Origin: Mycobacterium sp.
Lineage (GTDB): Bacteria > Actinomycetota > Actinomycetes > Mycobacteriales > Mycobacteriaceae
Direction of reading: 5' to 3'
Assembly (NCBI GenBank): GCA_025965815.1
Contig: JAOPWF010000568.1
Coordinates: 1 to 5,097, forward strand
Length of the DNA stretch: 5,097 bases
A model generated the notes under the pieces. That model saw nothing but the letters and a program-made list of their open reading frames with translations. It made no database searches and was not told where the DNA came from. A program made the translations under genes and the position numbers. Shown here one piece after another: positions 4,667-5,097 of this stretch. Every line of letters starts with the position of its first letter. Position 1 is the stretch's first letter.

Positions 4667-4882
4667 GGTAGCTCGTGCCTGGCCGCTAAGGCGCATGCGG
4701 GGACGCACGCGCACGCCGGGCCAATTCGCATGTCCACTATGCAGCGGAAAAAATCCGGGGCTAGCGCGTGCGACACACCCGGACGCGGGGTACGCGACCG
4801 GAGCATAACTGCAGTACACGAGGCCTGAACACCAAAGAAGCACTAGAAGCTCAGAACGAAGCAACAACTAGAAAGCCGGTAA
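4667..4882 (+). other. Long 5' leader of rpsL, no protein gene identified
   Basis: No convincing gene lies between the rpsL promoter and its ATG. The first part is very GC-rich and holds an 8-base palindrome CGCATGCG (4692-4699), a 9-base inverted repeat CGCACGCGC/GCGCGTGCG (4704-4712 with 4764-4772, 51-base loop), and a small CCCG/CGGG stem (4778-4781 with 4786-4789). The last 80 bases change to A- and purine-rich sequence with repeated GAAGC (4837, 4846, 4858) and two ACTAGAA copies (4842, 4867), probably an open ribosome-loading region. At 4870-4880, AGAAAGCCGGT matches 9 of 11 bases complementary to the 16S 3' end. A 32-codon ATG frame at 4730-4828 has no clear ribosome site. Confidence 0.5.
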
Positions 4883-5097
4883 ATGCCAACCATCCAGCAG
4901 CTGGTCCGTAAGGGTCGCCGCGACAAGATCGCCAAGGTGAAGACCGCGGCCCTCAAGGGCAGCCCCCAGCGCCGCGGGGTGTGCACGCGGGTGTACACCA
5001 CCACCCCGAAGAAGCCGAACTCGGCGCTTCGGAAGGTCGCGCGCGTCAAGCTGACCAGCCAGGTTGAGGTCACCGCCTACATCCCGGGTGAGGGCCA
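4883..5097 (+). CDS. rpsL: 30S ribosomal protein S12, N-terminal part (truncated by window edge)
   Basis: The first 71 codons of S12 are present and begin [12 protein letters not shown], essentially the mycobacterial sequence. S12 sits at the decoding centre of the 30S subunit and controls translational accuracy. The conserved loop [17 protein letters not shown] is at 41-57. Lys43, where substitutions give streptomycin resistance, is encoded by AAG at 5009-5011, so the wild-type susceptible residue is present; the second such site, Lys88, is outside the window. The ATG at 4883 is preceded by AGAAAG (4870-4875), a purine-rich ribosome site. The gene normally leads the str operon with rpsG, fusA and tuf; those genes would lie beyond the edge. 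Confidence 0.98.
   Translation, partial: MPTIQQLVRKGRRDKIAKVKTAALKGSPQRRGVCTRVYTTTPKKPNSALRKVARVKLTSQVEVTAYIPGEG

Noticed and set aside
4730..4828. 32-codon ATG frame in the rpsL leader
   Set aside because: No ribosome site before the ATG and no recognisable peptide; kept only as a remark in the leader entry.
1..5097. CRISPR arrays, tRNA/rRNA genes, insertion sequences, phage or toxin-antitoxin modules
   Set aside because: No regularly spaced repeats, no cloverleaf or rRNA-like sequence, no transposase or terminal repeats were seen on either strand.

Overview
The window comes from a high-GC actinobacterium, almost certainly a mycobacterium. Gene order and protein content match the M. tuberculosis segment Rv0673 (echA4), Rv0674, Rv0675 (echA5), Rv0679c, Rv0680c, Rv0681, Rv0682 (rpsL), as I remember it. 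Two differences stand out. The mmpL5/mmpS5/mmpR5 block (Rv0676c-Rv0678) that follows echA5 in M. tuberculosis is absent. In addition, a pair of lipoprotein genes sits between the Rv0680c and Rv0681 equivalents. This suggests an environmental or rapidly growing mycobacterium, but the species cannot be fixed from the sequence.

Region 1 (1-1752, + strand) is a tightly packed operon: the end of an echA4-like crotonase, a PaaX-family regulator starting 2 bases after its stop, and an echA5-like crotonase whose ATG overlaps the regulator's stop (ATGA). It looks like an acyl-CoA or fatty-acid catabolism module with its own regulator. EchA5 keeps the first catalytic glutamate but has Cys at the position of the second.

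Region 2 (1753-1809) is a short convergent junction with GC-rich dyads. Region 3 (1810-2642, - strand) holds two tandem DUF3060-type secreted proteins. One has a Sec signal peptide and the other is a lipoprotein. They are clear paralogues, and both carry an exact 18-residue Gly/Asn repeat that suggests a small beta-solenoid. Region 4 (2643-2801) is a divergent promoter region. Region 5 (2802-3876, + strand) holds two tandem DUF3558-like lipoproteins, both 177 residues, with four mature-domain cysteines in matching order. The centre of the window is therefore a divergent cluster of four exported envelope proteins made of two duplicated pairs.

Region 6 (3877-4571) is a TetR-family regulator with a C-terminal WHG-type signature. 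Region 7 (4572-4882) has a candidate terminator, a convincing promoter (TTGGTC-17-TATTGT with an upstream TG), and a leader of about 210 nt for the str operon. A perfect 6-5-6 inverted repeat (GGTCGG-N5-CCGACC) lies inside the -35/-10 spacer, an operator-like position. Region 8 (4883-5097) is the start of rpsL (ribosomal protein S12), cut by the window edge and carrying the wild-type Lys43 codon.

The points most worth following are the operator-like dyad in the ribosomal promoter next to an uncharacterised TetR gene, and the paired duplicated envelope-protein cluster with its 18-residue solenoid.
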